This document shows positions 8,635 through 16,492 of a stretch of DNA of 64,000 nucleotides, piece by piece. Position numbers and translations under genes: made by a program. The notes below the pieces were generated by a model that worked only from the letters and a program-made list of their open reading frames with translations, ran no database searches and was not told the DNA's origin. The stretch is from Alphaproteobacteria bacterium. GTDB lineage: Bacteria; Pseudomonadota; Alphaproteobacteria; Bin65. The stretch lies in assembly GCA_022819985.1 (NCBI GenBank), contig JAJEGH010000004.1:1-64000 (forward strand). The letters are read 5' to 3'. Position 1 is the stretch's first letter. Each line of letters begins with the position of its first letter.

Positions 8635-9027
8635 TCAGAGTGGTTCGATTTCCGCGGCATGACCGGCGGCGCGCGCCAGCCGGCGGTCGCGCGTGACCAG
8701 AGGCGCATCCAGCAATTCGGCAAGCGCGACATAGACAGCGTCGTAGGCTGTGAGATTGTGCCGCAAATCCCATACCCGGGGCAGCAGGAACATGTGCGGA
8801 TAGCGCCGGATCGGCAGGTCGGCAAGATCGGCCAGGGCTTCGCGGCCTCGCCGGTCGCCAATCTCGCCGGCCCGAACGTAACGGCGGAGAGCCTGGGCGG
8901 TTTCGGCATCGATTAGATGCGGGGCGGCAAGGGTGTCGCCCGAATTGAAAAGCCGCTCCGCAACAGTCCCGGTATTGTCCGAAGGCACGAGCAGCTCGAA
9001 GACTGCCGAGGCGTCGACGACAATCAG
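8635..9027 (-). CDS. PIN-domain ribonuclease toxin (VapC type)
   Basis: 130 residues if translated from CTG at 9025-9027. The PIN fold needs the first acidic residue in IVVDASAVFELLVP, which is encoded upstream of the first GTG (8988), so that GTG would delete an active-site residue. The second acidic motif is APHLIDAETAQALRR and the third is TAYDAVYVALAELL, followed by LVTRDRRLARAAG. In this frame there is no ATG, GTG or TTG between the preceding stop and IVVDAS. The CTG overlaps the antitoxin TGA as CTGA, mimicking the common ATGA coupling. It should be a Mg-dependent RNase neutralised by the adjacent antitoxin. Confidence 0.85.
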   Translation of the reverse strand: MIVVDASAVFELLVPSDNTGTVAERLFNSGDTLAAPHLIDAETAQALRRYVRAGEIGDRRGREALADLADLPIRRYPHMFLLPRVWDLRHNLTAYDAVYVALAELLDAPLVTRDRRLARAAGHAAEIEPL

Positions 9028-9245
9028 CGGGAATCACGTTCCTGCCGGATCGCCTCGGCAGGCGGCACGGAAAGGGTCACGCGCTCCCGGCTTGCGATGC
9101 GTTCGCGCAGTTCCTCGACGGTCGGGTACTCCGCAACTTGACGAATTTCGGCGAGCAGGTAGTCGGAGAGCGACATGCCGGCCAACGCCGCCCGCGCCTT
9201 GAGCGTGCGGTGCAGCGATTCCGGGACGTTGCGGATCTGGATCAT
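9024..9245 (-). CDS. Ribbon-helix-helix antitoxin (VapB/FitA type)
   Basis: 73 residues from MIQIRNVPESLHRTL, a classic FitA-like ribbon-helix-helix start: a beta strand then two helices, with AALAGMSLSDYLLAEI. The C-terminal tail (PTVEELRERIASRERV onward) would wrap the PIN toxin. It binds DNA as a dimer and represses its own operon. Two further in-frame ATGs lie upstream at 9254 and 9260. I prefer 9245 because the family begins there and because a candidate -10 box overlaps the ATG at 9260. Its TGA overlaps the toxin start. Confidence 0.85.
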   Translation of the reverse strand: MIQIRNVPESLHRTLKARAALAGMSLSDYLLAEIRQVAEYPTVEELRERIASRERVTLSVPPAEAIRQERDSR

Positions 9246-9258
9246 GCCTGACATGTGC

Positions 9259-9289
9259 ATAACATGCTTTCAGCGCAATCGCATGTCAA
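9259..9289 (-). promoter_or_regulatory. Candidate vapBC promoter
   Basis: On the minus strand TTGACA (9284-9289) is a perfect -35 box and TGTTAT (9259-9264) a possible -10 box, with a 19-base spacer, slightly longer than ideal. Transcription would begin only a few bases before ATG 9245, giving a nearly leaderless mRNA. CATG repeats around 9242-9265 could be operator half-sites. Confidence 0.35.
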
Positions 9290-9306
9290 GCGGTTCGCCG
9301 GTGGAA

Positions 9307-9816
9307 CTATCGGACCGTTCTTTCCGGCCGCAAAATGCGGCGCATGACGTCGGTCTTGAGCACGAAATGGTGGTAGAGCGCGCCGGCGACGTGCAGGAGT
9401 AGCAGGACGAGGATCAGCAGCATACCGGCCCGGTGGACCGCGGCCGACGCCTCCACGCCGCCGAACCAGGCGAGCGCGCCGGTCAGCGGCATCAGCAGGA
9501 TGACGGCGTAGAACAGGAAATGCACCGCCCGGGCGGCGAAGCGCAGGGCTGCGCGCTCCTCTTCGGGCGGCGGCGGGGCGCCGCGGCGCAGGCGCAGGAC
9601 GACGCGCAGCAGGGCGAGCAGGAACACCGCAATGCCGCCGACGATGTGCAGTTCGGCCATCAGCCACTCCGTGCCGGTGGCCACCGGCCCGCCCTGCCTC
9701 TCCCCGTAGGCCGCATGCATGCCCTCGTGCAGCACGACCTGCGCGACGACCAGCACCGCGATGACCCAGTGCAGCGCGATCTGCGTTGCGGAGTAGCCGG
9801 TTCTGGCAGGGGGCAT
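9307..9816 (-). CDS. Cytochrome b561-type membrane protein
   Basis: 169 residues with four hydrophobic helices. The prokaryotic b561 pattern starts TGYSATQIALHWVIAVLVV; the helix histidine in ALHW, the EGMHAAYG and LHIVGG region, and LHVAGALYHH near the C-terminus supply candidate haem ligands. It should sit in the inner membrane and pass electrons from the quinone pool, for example to oxidants. An ATG at 9852 is in frame, but MPPARTGYSATQ at 9816 has GAGG upstream and matches the family. It lies between two toxin-antitoxin loci with no obvious partner gene. Confidence 0.82.
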   Translation of the reverse strand: MPPARTGYSATQIALHWVIAVLVVAQVVLHEGMHAAYGERQGGPVATGTEWLMAELHIVGGIAVFLLALLRVVLRLRRGAPPPPEEERAALRFAARAVHFLFYAVILLMPLTGALAWFGGVEASAAVHRAGMLLILVLLLLHVAGALYHHFVLKTDVMRRILRPERTVR

Positions 9817-9918
9817 GGAACAACCTCGCGATGGGAATATAGAACCGCGCATCCATCCGGCGCGGCGCGTACAGAGATAAACGCCGAATCCGTCGGGTTC
9901 GGGCGGATGCAGTTCGAT

Positions 9919-10290
9919 TTATTCCACGACGAGATCATATTCGCGAACCAGCAGGTCCGCAGGCAGGCCCCATTTGGCCGACAACGCGCGAATCATCGGC
10001 AAGGTCAACGGTCGGCGGCGGTTCATCACTTCCGAGGCGCGCGGCTGCGAACCGATCACCGCGGCAAGGTCTTTCTGCCGGAAGCCGCGGGCTTCCATAA
10101 CATACTCGATCGCTGAGACGGGATCGGGCGCCTCGATCGGCCAGTGTTCGGACTCGTATGCTTCGACGAGAGTGACAAGGACATTCAATTCATCGCTCTC
10201 TGGAGATTCCGGGGCTGCTCCCATCAGGCGATCAATTTCGGCCAGGGCTGTGTCGTAGTCGGCTTCGTTCTTGATCGGTCGAATGTTCAT
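9919..10290 (-). CDS. higA: HigA-type helix-turn-helix antitoxin
   Basis: 123 residues. The N-terminal half (NIRPIKNEADYDTALAEIDR onward) is the acidic helical region common in HigA antitoxins linked to small HigB toxins. An XRE helix-turn-helix lies at about residues 60-115, with RGFRQKDLAAVIGSQPRASE as the recognition region. It should neutralise HigB and repress the operon. The gene follows higB by nine bases on the same strand, the usual toxin-first order. Confidence 0.88.
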   Translation of the reverse strand: MNIRPIKNEADYDTALAEIDRLMGAAPESPESDELNVLVTLVEAYESEHWPIEAPDPVSAIEYVMEARGFRQKDLAAVIGSQPRASEVMNRRRPLTLPMIRALSAKWGLPADLLVREYDLVVE

Positions 10291-10299
10291 TTCGAGTTC

Positions 10300-10593
10300 C
10301 TAGATCGTGGACGCATCGATGGTGTCATACTCTGCATGTGTGCCTACGAAGCGAATAAAGCCGATTCGGTAGCTGTAGTCGAAACGCACAACAAGCCGGA
10401 ACCTGTTGCCGCCAATGTTGAAGACGACACGGTCATTCCCAACGATGCTCGCATTGCCGAAAACGGCTTTAACGTCAGCCGGCGAAGACCACTCGGCTTT
10501 CTTGGCAATGGAAAACCAAGTCTTCAGAGGCTGCTCGGCCCGCGGCTCAGATTCCCAATAGGAGCGCAAAGTTCGCTTCGCGACTATTCGCAT
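10300..10593 (-). CDS. higB: HigB-type mRNA interferase toxin
   Basis: 97 residues. MRIVAKRTLRSYWESEPRAE and the C-terminal FDYSYRIGFIRFVGTHAEYD are characteristic of the short HigB family, ribosome-dependent mRNA endonucleases of the RelE fold. NRFRLVVRFDY holds the basic residues expected around the active site. It is the first gene of a two-gene operon with higA and is driven by a strong promoter containing a palindrome. Confidence 0.88.
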   Translation of the reverse strand: MRIVAKRTLRSYWESEPRAEQPLKTWFSIAKKAEWSSPADVKAVFGNASIVGNDRVVFNIGGNRFRLVVRFDYSYRIGFIRFVGTHAEYDTIDASTI

Positions 10594-10605
10594 TCTGACC
10601 GAAGA

Positions 10606-10634
10606 AATATACTTATCCCGTTATGGGATGTAAA
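10606..10634 (-). promoter_or_regulatory. higBA promoter with operator palindrome in the spacer
   Basis: On the minus strand TTTACA (10629-10634) and TATATT (10606-10611) are separated by exactly 17 bases, close to sigma-70 consensus. The spacer holds ATCCC-ATAAC-GGGAT (10615-10629), a five-base inverted repeat suited to HigA autorepression. The start point would be about six bases from ATG 10593, so the mRNA is almost leaderless. Confidence 0.7.
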
Positions 10635-10678
10635 GCGGCGGTTTGGGCTTAACGAAACACTTGGTGGTCTTAAACTAG

Positions 10679-11413
<735 letters not shown>

Positions 11414-11427
11414 TCAACGCCTCTACC

Positions 11428-11578
11428 TTGTCACCCCGATAATGTCCGGGGGGACGCTGCGCAGCAGCGATCCGGGGACCAGGGCCACAGGGCAGGGCCC
11501 CTTCGGCTTCGCTCAGGGCAGGCGTGCCGGGCGACTCTGGTCCCCGGATTTCCGCTTCGCTCCATCCGGGGTGGCAAG
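11428..11578. repeat. Paired hairpin repeat, family B copy 1
   Basis: The outer arms are TTGTCACCCCG at the left and CGGGGTGGCAA at the right, inverted to each other. The inner arms are GATCCGGGGACCAG and CTGGTCCCCGGAT. A CTTCGGCTTCGCTCAGGGCA motif sits in the centre. Related elements lie at 31617 and 44280. It occupies the middle of the 429-base gap between haaO and ynfA; I see no gene in the remainder. Confidence 0.65.
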
Positions 11579-11668
11579 GAAGGGGATTCGGAAAGATTCC
11601 CCCGGCTTGTCCGGCGCCGAAAGTCAAACTGACTCAATTACCTTCGTATACCCGGATTCGTACACCCG

Positions 11669-11995
11669 TCAGGGCGCGTGCGGCGCGAAGAGGATAATGC
11701 CGGCGCCGATCAGCACGACGCAGGCGCCGATCAGGTCCCAGCGGTCGGGGCCCACGCCCTCGACGATCCACAGCCAGAGCACCGACGCGGCGACGTAGAC
11801 GCCGCCGTAGGCCGCGTAGGCGCGCCCGGCCGCCTGGACGTCGGCCAGGGTGAGCAGCCAGGCGAAGAGCGCCAGCGCGGCCATGCCCGGCACGAGCCAC
11901 CAGACCGACTTGTCGAGGCGGAGCCAGGCCCAGAAGGCGAAGCAGCCGCCGATCTCGGCGAGCGCGGCCCCGATATATGCGGCGACGGTTCCCAC
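11669..11995 (-). CDS. YnfA/UPF0060 family membrane protein
   Basis: 108 residues, four hydrophobic helices, the usual length. Conserved UPF0060 features are [15 protein letters not shown] in helix one, [18 protein letters not shown] in helix three and [17 protein letters not shown] in helix four. The family is related to small multidrug resistance transporters. Its substrate is not established. It is a lone gene flanked by repeats on both sides. Confidence 0.88.
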   Translation of the reverse strand: MGTVAAYIGAALAEIGGCFAFWAWLRLDKSVWWLVPGMAALALFAWLLTLADVQAAGRAYAAYGGVYVAASVLWLWIVEGVGPDRWDLIGACVVLIGAGIILFAPHAP

Positions 11996-12028
11996 GCGGT
12001 TTCCTTATCCGATCGGGCCGTGCCGGGG

Positions 12029-12088
12029 CAAATGCCGAAGCAAATGCCGAAGCAAATGCCGGGGCAAATGCCGGGGCAAATGCCGCCG
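12029..12088. repeat. Five 12-base tandem repeats
   Basis: The unit CAAATGCCGRRG is repeated five times without gaps (12029, 12041, 12053, 12065, 12077), the last unit slightly altered. It lies just upstream of ynfA and 30 bases past the stop of the next minus-strand gene. On either strand it is open in some frames, but there is no sign that it is translated. Confidence 0.85.
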
Positions 12089-12120
12089 CGGGCCTTGCCG
12101 CGGCCCGCCGGGCGAGCGCC

Positions 12121-12948
12121 TCAGCCGCGCGTCCGCACGGTTTCCGCCAGGTCTTTCAGGTAATGCAGGCCGGCGACGGCGCGGCTGCCGTACCAGCTGC
12201 AATATTCGCCGTCGACCGGGATCGCTTTTTCGGGCGGGCAATCGTGGTCGCGCAGGAAGGCGTCGATATCCCCGCGGGTGAATTCATAGGGCTCGGTCGG
12301 GAACAGGAACAGGTCGGTCGCCGCGACGGTCTCCGGCGTCAGGTCCACCGTCGGATAGCGGACGTCCGGGTCGTGATGGGTCGTGCGCCAGCCGACCGTG
12401 CCGAGCATCGCCGAAATGTAGGTGTCGCGCGACACCGTCATCCACGGGTCCTTCCAGATGAAATAGAGCACGTCCAGGCGCCCGGCGGACCCGACCGGCG
12501 GCAGGGCATCGAGCGCCGCGCGGAACCGCCGGCTCAGCGCCGCCGCTTCGGCCGCCCTGCCGAACAGCCCGCCCATCAGGGCGTAGAGCCGCAGATTGTC
12601 CTCCGGGACCAGCGGATGGGTGACGACGACGTTGGGCACGAAGTCGCGCATCGCCTCGGCCATCTCCACAGTGTTCTCGTCGATATTCAGGACGGCGTGG
12701 GTCGGCGCCAGCGCCTCGAGCCTGCGCAGGTTCACCTTCTTGGTGCCGCCGACCGCCGGAATGTCCGCGACCGCGTCGGCGGGATGGATGCAGAAGCGGG
12801 TGCGCGCGACCAGCCGGTCGCCCAGGCCGAGATCGACCAGCAGTTCGGTGATCGACGGCACGAAGCAGGCGATCCGCGCCTCCGGCCCGGCCGGCGCGAA
12901 GCGGTTGCCGGCGTCGTCCTCCAGCAGCGGCCCGGCATCCTGCGCCAT
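12121..12948 (-). CDS. Helical-backbone metal receptor fold protein (BtuF/FhuD-like)
   Basis: 275 residues from ATG 12948. The N-terminal lobe begins RIACFVPSITELLVDLGLGD, the family's ligand-proximal motif, then RTRFCIHPAD, VGGTKKVNLRRLEAL and LNIDENTVEMAEAM. The C-terminal lobe contains DVLYFIWKDPWMTVSRDTYI. This is the class III periplasmic-binding-protein fold used for cobalamin, haem or siderophores. No signal peptide is visible from ATG 12948 or from the in-frame ATG at 12987, and no permease or ATPase is adjacent. It may therefore act in the cytoplasm; cobalamin-handling relatives of this type exist, and nrdJ in this window needs B12, but a link is only inference. Confidence 0.78.
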   Translation of the reverse strand: MAQDAGPLLEDDAGNRFAPAGPEARIACFVPSITELLVDLGLGDRLVARTRFCIHPADAVADIPAVGGTKKVNLRRLEALAPTHAVLNIDENTVEMAEAMRDFVPNVVVTHPLVPEDNLRLYALMGGLFGRAAEAAALSRRFRAALDALPPVGSAGRLDVLYFIWKDPWMTVSRDTYISAMLGTVGWRTTHHDPDVRYPTVDLTPETVAATDLFLFPTEPYEFTRGDIDAFLRDHDCPPEKAIPVDGEYCSWYGSRAVAGLHYLKDLAETVRTRG

Positions 12949-13060
12949 GCTTTCGCCTTCGCTTTCGTCACCCTGAGCCGGCGACACAAACTTGCAGCCG
13001 GGCCGGCGTCAACCGGTTTCGTCGTTGCGGATACCATTTCGGCCGAGCGCAAACCCCTCC

Positions 13061-13302
13061 CGTCATTCCGGCCGGACGTACCCCCTCGTCATTTCGACCG
13101 AAGCGCACCCCATTCCGTCATTTCGACCGAAGCGGAGCGAGCGGAGAAATCCGGCCGGCGACGGCGGCCGACCGGATGCCGGAGCCTGCGGCGCCGCCGC
13201 TGTTTTCCGGGGGAACGCCGATCGGGTTTCTCCCCTTCGACTTCGCTCAGGGCAGGCTACTCCGCCCCGACCGGGGGTCGGGGCTCCGGTCGAAATGACG
13301 GG
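13061..13302. repeat. Mosaic inverted repeat element, family C copy 2
   Basis: Three tandem versions of CGTCATTTCGACCGAAGCG lie at 13061, 13084 and 13116, the last continuing GAGCGGAGAAATC. The inverted partner CTCCGGTCGAAATGACGG lies at the right end, and TTCTCCCCTTCG with a TCGCTCAGGGCAGGCT motif sits inside. It fills most of the 495-base gap between the metal-receptor gene and the thioesterase; nothing else coding is visible there. Confidence 0.65.
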
Positions 13303-13443
13303 GAGGAGGAAGGGGAAGGATAATTTCCGGCGGTTCGCCCCTGTTCGCAGAGGAATCCGCAAGGGGAGGGGGCCAAATTGCACCGTATCCCGAATGGAGT
13401 TCCTGTTCTATCACCGGCGCATCGGCAAAGGCGGGAGAGGGCT

Positions 13444-13887
13444 GTGACCGGTGCAGCGGAAGAGGGCTGGTACGAGACCGGCCGCGGGGTGGTGGTGCCC
13501 TGGAAATGCGATCATTTCGGCCACATGAACGTGCGCTTCTACGCCGAGGCGTTCGACGATGCGAGCTTCCACATCTGGTCGGCGATCGGCGTGCCGATCC
13601 TCGAAATGGAGGAGAAGCTCGGCCTGATCGGCGTCGTGGCGTCGCTCAAGATCGATTTCCTGCAGGAAATGCGGGTCGGCCAGCTCTGGGTCGTCGAAAG
13701 CGCGATCGTGCGGGTCGGCTCCAAGAGCTTCACCTACCGCGAGCGGATGCGCGACACCCACAGCGGCGGCGTCCACGCCACCGCCGACCTGGTCGAGGTC
13801 TTCTTCGACAAGGTGGAGCGCCGGGCCGCGCCGATCCCGGACGATATCCGCACCATACTGGAGGCGAAGCTGGCGGCCGGGGCGTAG
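13444..13887 (+). CDS. Hotdog-fold acyl-CoA thioesterase
   Basis: 147 residues from GTG 13444, preceded by GGGAGAGG. The hotdog fold of the 4-hydroxybenzoyl-CoA thioesterase group shows in VVVPWKCDHFGHMNVRFYAE: the D-x-x-G-H-x-N signature contains the catalytic aspartate. A long helix and IDFLQEMRVGQLWVVES follow. It should hydrolyse an acyl- or aryl-CoA. The frame is open upstream to a TTG at 13378, but the extra residues are basic and unlike the family. Confidence 0.85.
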   Translation: MTGAAEEGWYETGRGVVVPWKCDHFGHMNVRFYAEAFDDASFHIWSAIGVPILEMEEKLGLIGVVASLKIDFLQEMRVGQLWVVESAIVRVGSKSFTYRERMRDTHSGGVHATADLVEVFFDKVERRAAPIPDDIRTILEAKLAAGA

Positions 13888-13890
13888 CCG

Positions 13891-14973
13891 TCAGTCCGGG
13901 CGGATCGTCCAGAGCAGGCCGTCGCCTTCGGCTTCGGCCCCGACGGTCATGAACCGGCGATGGGAGGCGACGGCCCCCCGCCAGAGTTCGATCCAGCAGG
14001 CCAGCAGGATATCGCGCTCGGCGCCGGACAGGCCGCGCACGATGCGCAGCCCGCTCTGGCGCAGGACGGCGGTATCCGGGCCGGAGTCTGTCCCGGCGTT
14101 GGTCCCGGCGTCTTCCCGCACGGCGCCGTCGCCCATGCCGCGGAACATCGCCTGGAGGAAACCGGCCGCGTCCTGCGGGCCGCCGTCCACCGCGCCCACG
14201 GCGTTGGCCATCCGGCGGTAGTGCTGCAGGCCGGTCAGCCGCGCGGCGAGCCGGCCATGCTCCAGCGCCCTGTCCGCGCCGATCGCCGGAACCAGTGCGC
14301 CGATGCCGTTCCGGATATAGGCGATCGCGTAATTCCGCCTGGCCTTCGCGAGGCGTTCTTCGCTCCATTCGTCCGCCGGCAACGCCGGCTGGCGGGCCGG
14401 GTCCCAGGGCGGCGGGCGTTCGCCGGGCGCAAAGACCAGCCGTTCGTCCGCGCCGAGCTCGCGGTCGTATTCCCGGAAATAGCCGCAGAGCCCGTACTGG
14501 CCGCTCATATCCTCCGAAACGCAGACGAAGCCGAGCCGCGGGTTGTTCAGCGATACGCCGTTATGCGCGTACCAGCCGCGCAGGAAGCCGCGGCTCGCCT
14601 CGATCGGCACGCCGCAGATCGCCGGCCCGTCATACATCCAGCGCGGATAGCGGAAGCGCACCCAGGCCTTGGCGGCGGATTCCTCCATATAATCGACGGC
14701 GACGCCGCCGATGCCGTTGGACAGGACGTGATACCGGGCGCAGGCCACGGCGTGGGGCAGGCCGTCCAGGCCCAGTTTGCGCAGGCCGGGAAGGAAACTC
14801 GCCTCGTGCTGGCGGCGGAACAGCCGGAACATCCAGTCGCCGACGGCGTCCGGCCCTTCGCGGGTTGCGACCATGAGCTGGAGGCCGAGCAGAAACTGGT
14901 GATGGCATTCGGCCTGGGCCGAAACGGCCGCGGACATCGGGACTGTTGCGCTATTCACGGGCGAGGTGTTCAT
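13891..14973 (-). CDS. Conserved-looking protein of unknown function
   Basis: 360 residues that I do not recognise. There is no signal peptide or membrane helix. The N-terminal half is rich in aromatic and histidine residues (AECHHQFLLGLQLMV, RFRYPRWMYDGPAICGVP, RGFLRGWYAHNGVSLNNPR, GFVCVSEDMSGQYGLCGYF), suggesting a folded enzyme-like domain of about 200 residues. The C-terminal third is helical, with an Asp/Gly/Thr-rich linker near residue 295. Cysteines are scattered without a metal-site pattern. It is convergent with the thioesterase, four bases apart. Confidence 0.7.
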   Translation of the reverse strand: MNTSPVNSATVPMSAAVSAQAECHHQFLLGLQLMVATREGPDAVGDWMFRLFRRQHEASFLPGLRKLGLDGLPHAVACARYHVLSNGIGGVAVDYMEESAAKAWVRFRYPRWMYDGPAICGVPIEASRGFLRGWYAHNGVSLNNPRLGFVCVSEDMSGQYGLCGYFREYDRELGADERLVFAPGERPPPWDPARQPALPADEWSEERLAKARRNYAIAYIRNGIGALVPAIGADRALEHGRLAARLTGLQHYRRMANAVGAVDGGPQDAAGFLQAMFRGMGDGAVREDAGTNAGTDSGPDTAVLRQSGLRIVRGLSGAERDILLACWIELWRGAVASHRRFMTVGAEAEGDGLLWTIRPD

Positions 14974-15133
14974 GGCTATGGCTTAGCCCAACCGCGATCC
15001 GGAAACATCCGGGAATCCCGCCCCGGGACGGTTCGTTGCCCGATACGCCGTGCGGCGGGACCGGCGGAGGCGGCTCCGGCGCGCCGGATTCCGCACGGTG
15101 CCATCCGAAGCAGAAGACAGGACCGGATTGCCG

Positions 15134-15919
15134 ATGAAACATGTCAGGATCGAACGGGACGGCCGGATCGCGACCGTCACCCTGGACCGCGGCGACACGG
15201 CCAACGCGCTGTCGCTCTCCGCGATGCGCGAACTGACCGAGGCCGCGCGCAGCTTCGAAAACGACCATGAGACCTCGGCGGTCATCCTCGCCGGCGGCGC
15301 GAATTTCTCGATGGGCTTCGACCTGCGCGACGCCGAATCCGGCGAAGTGCGCACCCTGGGGCTGGCCGAGCGGCGCCAACGGCTCGCCGCGGGGCCGCGC
15401 CTGTGCCAGGCGTGGCAGGATATCGAACCGGTCACCGTCGCCGCCATCGAGGGCTGGTGTATCGGCGGCGGCGTCGCGCTCGCGGTGGCGTGCGATTTCC
15501 GGGTCGTCGGCCGCTCGGCGACGCTCTATACGCCGGAGATCGAGCGCGGCATGAGCATGAGCTGGGGCTCGGTGCCGCGCGCGGTCGCGCTGATCGGGCC
15601 GGCGAGGGCCAAGCGTCTGCTGATCCTGGCCGAGCGGCTGGACTCCGACCGGGCGCTCGACTGGGGCCTGGCCGACGAAAAGGCGGAGGATGGCGAAGTC
15701 CTCGCCGCGGCGCGCCGGATCGCCGAACGGGCCGCCGGACTGCCGCCGGCGCAGGTCCGCATGATCAAGGAATTGATCGACGCCAACGCCCACGCCCTCG
15801 GCCGTGCCACCGCCGCCATCGACCGCGACCAGTTCATCCTGTCCCAGACCGGTGGCGACTTCGAGGAGGGCGTCCGCTCCTTCCTGGAAAAGCGGCCGGC
15901 GACGTTCACCGGCGAATAG
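15134..15919 (+). CDS. Enoyl-CoA hydratase/isomerase family protein
   Basis: 261 residues with the crotonase fold. The first oxyanion-hole motif is ILAGGANFSMGFDLRD near residue 57, the second EGWCIGGGVALAVACDFRV near 107. The position usually holding the first catalytic Glu in hydratases is in ATLYTPEIERGMSMSWGS. The atypical residues around it mean that hydratase activity is not certain; a lyase, isomerase or hydrolase of the same fold is possible. ATG 15134 is the family start. A hairpin follows the stop. Confidence 0.85.
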   Translation: MKHVRIERDGRIATVTLDRGDTANALSLSAMRELTEAARSFENDHETSAVILAGGANFSMGFDLRDAESGEVRTLGLAERRQRLAAGPRLCQAWQDIEPVTVAAIEGWCIGGGVALAVACDFRVVGRSATLYTPEIERGMSMSWGSVPRAVALIGPARAKRLLILAERLDSDRALDWGLADEKAEDGEVLAAARRIAERAAGLPPAQVRMIKELIDANAHALGRATAAIDRDQFILSQTGGDFEEGVRSFLEKRPATFTGE

Positions 15920-15962
15920 GTCCGGCGCGCCGCGGAGCCGGGCGACAGGGCCGCCCACGCGC

Positions 15963-15996
15963 CTTCGCTCCGCATAGCGCAAAGCGCTAAGCGAAG
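15963..15996 (+). terminator. Hairpin downstream of the crotonase-family gene
   Basis: CTTCGCT at 15963 pairs with AGCGAAG at 15990, and TAGCGC at 15975 with GCGCTA at 15984 around an AAA loop, leaving a five-base bulge on the left. No T tract follows, so termination would be rho-dependent or weak. It marks the left edge of the AT-richer insert. Confidence 0.3.
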
Positions 15997-16276
15997 CCGA
16001 GTGGGTCCTCCTATGGATTACCGGGACTACCTCCATCCATCCCTTGGCGATTTCAACATTGCACAACAGCGGTTGCTCAATGAAACCGAAGGCTTGTGCA
16101 TGTCTACAGCAATGTTGTATGATGAATGGTATGCGTGTACGGGAAGAGCAGGCATGGTCCCGAATTGAGCTGTGATGTACGATGTGTCGCAATGGATGTA
16201 GAGGTTGCGGTAGGTGGCATTAGAGCAGATGTTCGGTATGCTTGGAGAACGGTAACATTTAACCCGTGGTTTTGAA
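15997..16276. other. AT-richer non-coding stretch before the toxin-like pair
   Basis: Composition drops clearly from the flanking GC-rich genes. A 51-codon plus-strand frame, MDYRDYLHPSL to the TGA at 16166-16168 (start ATG 16013), is open but has no ribosome-binding site and no recognisable similarity, so I do not call it a gene. No clear promoter was found for the downstream pair. Confidence 0.45.
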
Positions 16277-16489
16277 ATGACAGAGCAAGAATCCAAGAAG
16301 GCCTCGAAAAAATGGAGATCCCATGGTTTTGGTGCTTTTGTTCTGTCCGATGTTGATGCAGATCGATTTTCTGAAGCCGCAAGTAAGCATATTACAAAAG
16401 CAACCAAATCAAAAAAAATCGCTCGGAACAAATTACGCAAGCTCGGTACACACACTCCGACCGGGCGTCTTTCCAAAAGATACGGCTGA
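16277..16489 (+). CDS. Small basic protein upstream of the ART-like protein
   Basis: 70 residues, lysine-rich (KKASKKWRSHGFGAFVLSD, then ITKATKSKKIARNKLRKLG) and ending GRLSKRYG. I cannot place it in a family. Its size, charge and position directly ahead of a toxin-like protein suggest an antitoxin or regulator, which is inference. It is in the same reading frame as the downstream gene, separated only by TGA 16487-16489. It could therefore also be the N-terminal part of one protein interrupted by a stop codon. Base composition is much lower in GC than the window average. Confidence 0.55.
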   Translation: MTEQESKKASKKWRSHGFGAFVLSDVDADRFSEAASKHITKATKSKKIARNKLRKLGTHTPTGRLSKRYG

Positions 16490-16492
16490 CTG

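Noticed and set aside
12029..12088. Tandem repeats considered as a CRISPR array
   Set aside because: The units are 12 bases with no spacers and no cas genes nearby.
16013..16168. 51-codon plus-strand frame beginning MDYRDYLHPSL
   Set aside because: No ribosome-binding site, no recognisable motif and an ordinary length for a chance frame in AT-richer DNA.
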